This document shows, piece by piece, positions 62,438 to 64,000 of a DNA stretch of 64,000 nucleotides (the stretch's first letter is position 1; the number at the start of each line of letters is the position of its first letter). The notes beneath the pieces are model-generated. The model had not been told where the DNA came from. It worked only from the letters and a program-made list of their open reading frames with translations, and made no database searches. Made by a program: the position numbers and the translations under genes. Origin of the DNA: PFL25 sp046260155 (GTDB taxonomy: Bacteria > Chloroflexota > Anaerolineae > Anaerolineales > UBA4823); NCBI GenBank assembly GCA_046260155.1, contig JBJYXV010000042.1, positions 141,948 to 205,947 on the forward strand. Direction: 5' to 3'.

Positions 62438-63463
62438 ATGACGGATAGCGCGCCGAAAAATCCGGATTTCAACGGGTCAACCGAACTGCTTCAGGTCCAT
62501 GACCTGGTCAAATATTATCCAGTTCGGGGTGGTGTTTTGAGACGTGTGGTAGCGTGGGTTAAGGCTGTCGATGGGGTCTCATTCTCTGTCCGGAAAGGAG
62601 AGACTCTGGGATTGGTGGGTGAATCGGGTTGTGGAAAAAGCACGGTTGGCAATTGCATCCTGCGTTTATTGAAACCGACCAGCGGGAAGATCGAATTGAA
62701 TGGAGAGAATATCCAAGAAATGGGCTCCCGTGAGCTTAAATCCATTCGCCGAAACATGCAGGTCATTTTTCAAGATCCATACTCATCACTCAATCCCCGC
62801 AAGCCAATTGGTGATTCGATCCTAGCTGGTTTGAAAATCCACAAGATAGGAAAAAGACAAGAGCAGATCGATACCATGCACAGCATGCTTCAGAAAGTTG
62901 GTCTCGATCCATACTACGCGCATCGCTACCCACATGAATTTTCAGGGGGGCAGCGCCAGAGGATTGGCATTGCACGCGCACTGGTCCTGCGACCCAGCTT
63001 TATCGTCTGCGATGAACCTGTTTCTGCCCTGGATGTATCCATCCAATCCCAGGTCCTCAATCTTTTACGGGACCTGCAGCAGGAATTCAACCTGACCTAC
63101 CTGTTTATTGCACATAACCTGTCCGTGGTCGAGCATATCTCAGACCGGGTTGCGGTCATGTACCTGGGGAAAATCGTCGAGATGGCGCCCAGGGAAGCTC
63201 TATTTACTGAACCGCTGCACATGTATACCAAGGCATTGATCTCAGCTATTCCCATTCCTGACCCAACCTTGGAGCGGGAACGGATGCTTTTAGAAGGCGA
63301 GGTTCCCAGCCCGTTGAATCCACCTGCAGGATGTCATTTCCACCCGCGCTGCCCAATAGCGACAGAGCATTGTTCGCAATCAGAACCACCCTTCGAAGAA
63401 GTTGCCCCGCAGCACTGGGTAGCTTGTTTCAATTTAGAAGAGGCGAACAAGATTAAAGTTTGA
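62438..63463 (+). CDS. DppF/OppF-type ABC ATPase
   Basis: 341-residue ATP-binding protein for a peptide-type ABC importer. Walker A GESGCGKS (61-68), signature HEFSGGQRQRIGIARAL, Walker B FIVCDEPVSALDVS, and the C-terminal oligopeptide-type extension with PSPLNPPAGCHFHPRCPIA...C. It fits the DppF side; a DppD partner is absent from the window. The gene lies 10 kb from the permeases but at the end of the same transcription direction and 28 nt after the aminotransferase gene. Start ATG 62438 lacks a strong ribosome site. Confidence 0.92.
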   Translation: MTDSAPKNPDFNGSTELLQVHDLVKYYPVRGGVLRRVVAWVKAVDGVSFSVRKGETLGLVGESGCGKSTVGNCILRLLKPTSGKIELNGENIQEMGSRELKSIRRNMQVIFQDPYSSLNPRKPIGDSILAGLKIHKIGKRQEQIDTMHSMLQKVGLDPYYAHRYPHEFSGGQRQRIGIARALVLRPSFIVCDEPVSALDVSIQSQVLNLLRDLQQEFNLTYLFIAHNLSVVEHISDRVAVMYLGKIVEMAPREALFTEPLHMYTKALISAIPIPDPTLERERMLLEGEVPSPLNPPAGCHFHPRCPIATEHCSQSEPPFEEVAPQHWVACFNLEEANKIKV

Positions 63464-63507
63464 GAATTTAACCCTCACCGAACAACATATCGTAGAATCG
63501 AACGCTA

Positions 63508-63541
63508 AAACCTGCGGCTGTTTCAAACCGCAGGTTTTTTT
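63508..63541 (+). terminator. Rho-independent terminator closing the array
   Basis: AAACCTGCGG / CCGCAGGTTT perfect 10-bp stem with a 10-nt loop, followed by a run of T (63535-63541). It lies 45 nt after the ATPase stop. Confidence 0.9.
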
Positions 63542-63580
63542 CACTGAAATTGAATTGGTTGATCGAGATATTAATCTGAT

Positions 63581-64000
63581 TTAGAGTCCCAACAAATCCT
63601 TCTTCTTGGCTTCAAACTCATCCTCGGTGAGGATGCCTTTATCTCGCAGCTCAGCAAGCTTTTCGAGCTCATCCAGATAAGAAGAATCGCTCGCAGGAGG
63701 ATTCTTAGGTGCGGGAGGCGCACTTCCTAGTGTAGCTTGGTCTTCCGCGGTAAGTGGTTGAGATTGGATATTCAATTCCTGCATCGCCTGCTCTAAATCT
63801 TGATCTTCCAGCTGATCGGGCGGAAGTCCGGTATGTTCTTCAATGCGCTGTGCATCTTTCTGGCTGAGCTTAACTGCGGCATAGGTACCGCCCGCAGCGA
63901 GAAGCATGAAACCCCCGACCATAATAGTTCTCCGCCTAATCCTGCGCCTTGTACGCCGCATTACCCTGTGGGTGGTGCGGCGTGATGTTCGCCGTGCTGT
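63581..64000 (-). CDS. SHOCT-domain membrane protein, probably 5' truncated
   Basis: From ATG 63961 the product is 126 residues, but the frame is open to the end of the window with continuing Arg/Thr-rich residues (RRTSRRTTHRV), so the real start may be outside. Arg-rich N terminus, one membrane helix (TIMVGGFMLLAAGGTYAAVKL), an acidic linker with Pro-rich segment, and a C-terminal SHOCT domain (LDELEKLAELRDKGILTEDEFEAKKKDLL). Role unknown. Convergent with the methyltransferase array. Confidence 0.75.
   Translation of the reverse strand, partial: TARRTSRRTTHRVMRRTRRRIRRRTIMVGGFMLLAAGGTYAAVKLSQKDAQRIEEHTGLPPDQLEDQDLEQAMQELNIQSQPLTAEDQATLGSAPPAPKNPPASDSSYLDELEKLAELRDKGILTEDEFEAKKKDLLGL

Noticed and set aside
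1..64000. tRNA, rRNA or CRISPR arrays
   Set aside because: Gaps between genes were read for clover-leaf-like and repeat patterns and none were seen; a dedicated scan was not possible.

Overview
The window reads as a chromosomal segment of an uncultured Chloroflexota bacterium, most likely of the Anaerolineae. Support: a deazaflavin(F420)-type PPOX protein, secreted lamin-tail proteins with the 'IYLPL' motif just after the signal peptide, a cyclase/AAA/TPR mega-regulator, a PAS protein ending in a DUF4332 helix-hairpin-helix domain, and acidic DxDGDG insertions in the peptide-type ABC transporter. This placement rests on gene content and style; no rRNA, ribosomal protein or other marker gene is present.

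From 1 to 29 kb the content is mostly housekeeping or peripheral: a truncated S41 peptidase, a LapA-like membrane protein, an aromatic-amino-acid-type PLP decarboxylase, a PD-(D/E)XK nuclease, glycosyltransferase 2, LuxR regulator, two lamin-tail proteins, a heptose-phosphate-type GHMP kinase, PAS-DUF4332 sensor, ComEC-like metallo-hydrolase, two separate GH13 glucosidase/amylase genes, a 1142-residue cyclase-ATPase-TPR regulator, a mechanosensitive channel, DUF45 metallopeptidase, EamA transporter, a membrane-protein/XRE pair with its operator, and a Crp/Fnr regulator facing a DUF2892 gene with a palindrome at the expected activator position. A 1.1 kb gene-free stretch (8814-9906) carries five stem-loops.

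From 29.6 to 44 kb the region is looser and more accessory: lipoproteins, DUF1684, a GDSL-like lipoprotein, visible gene decay (a frameshifted DUF1684 copy, a GNAT gene with one in-frame TGA, an ABC-ATPase N-terminal stub), a DUF4180-nitrilase-isochorismatase set, a lone condensation-domain protein, an EamA transporter, a CGNR regulator behind a consensus sigma70 promoter, an APH-type kinase and a DUF7000 protein.

The most striking part is 42.2-63.5 kb. Here a YtcJ-like amidohydrolase diverges from an Lrp/AsnC regulator gene that leads a long co-directional array: seven non-pyrrolysine MttB-superfamily methyltransferases, one MtaC/MttC-type corrinoid protein, a family-5 substrate-binding lipoprotein with two DppB/DppC permeases and one DppF-like ATPase, a lysine-6-dehydrogenase/saccharopine-dehydrogenase-like oxidoreductase and a GSA-aminomutase-like class III aminotransferase. 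The likely logic is import of an N-methylated (probably quaternary, amino-acid-derived) compound, stepwise or parallel methyl transfer by several MttB paralogues to one shared corrinoid carrier, and oxidation/transamination of the demethylated amine. The corrinoid activator (RamA-like), the corrinoid:THF methyltransferase and a DppD-type second ATPase are not in the window. The array ends at a strong terminator (63508-63541), followed by an oppositely oriented SHOCT protein running off the end.
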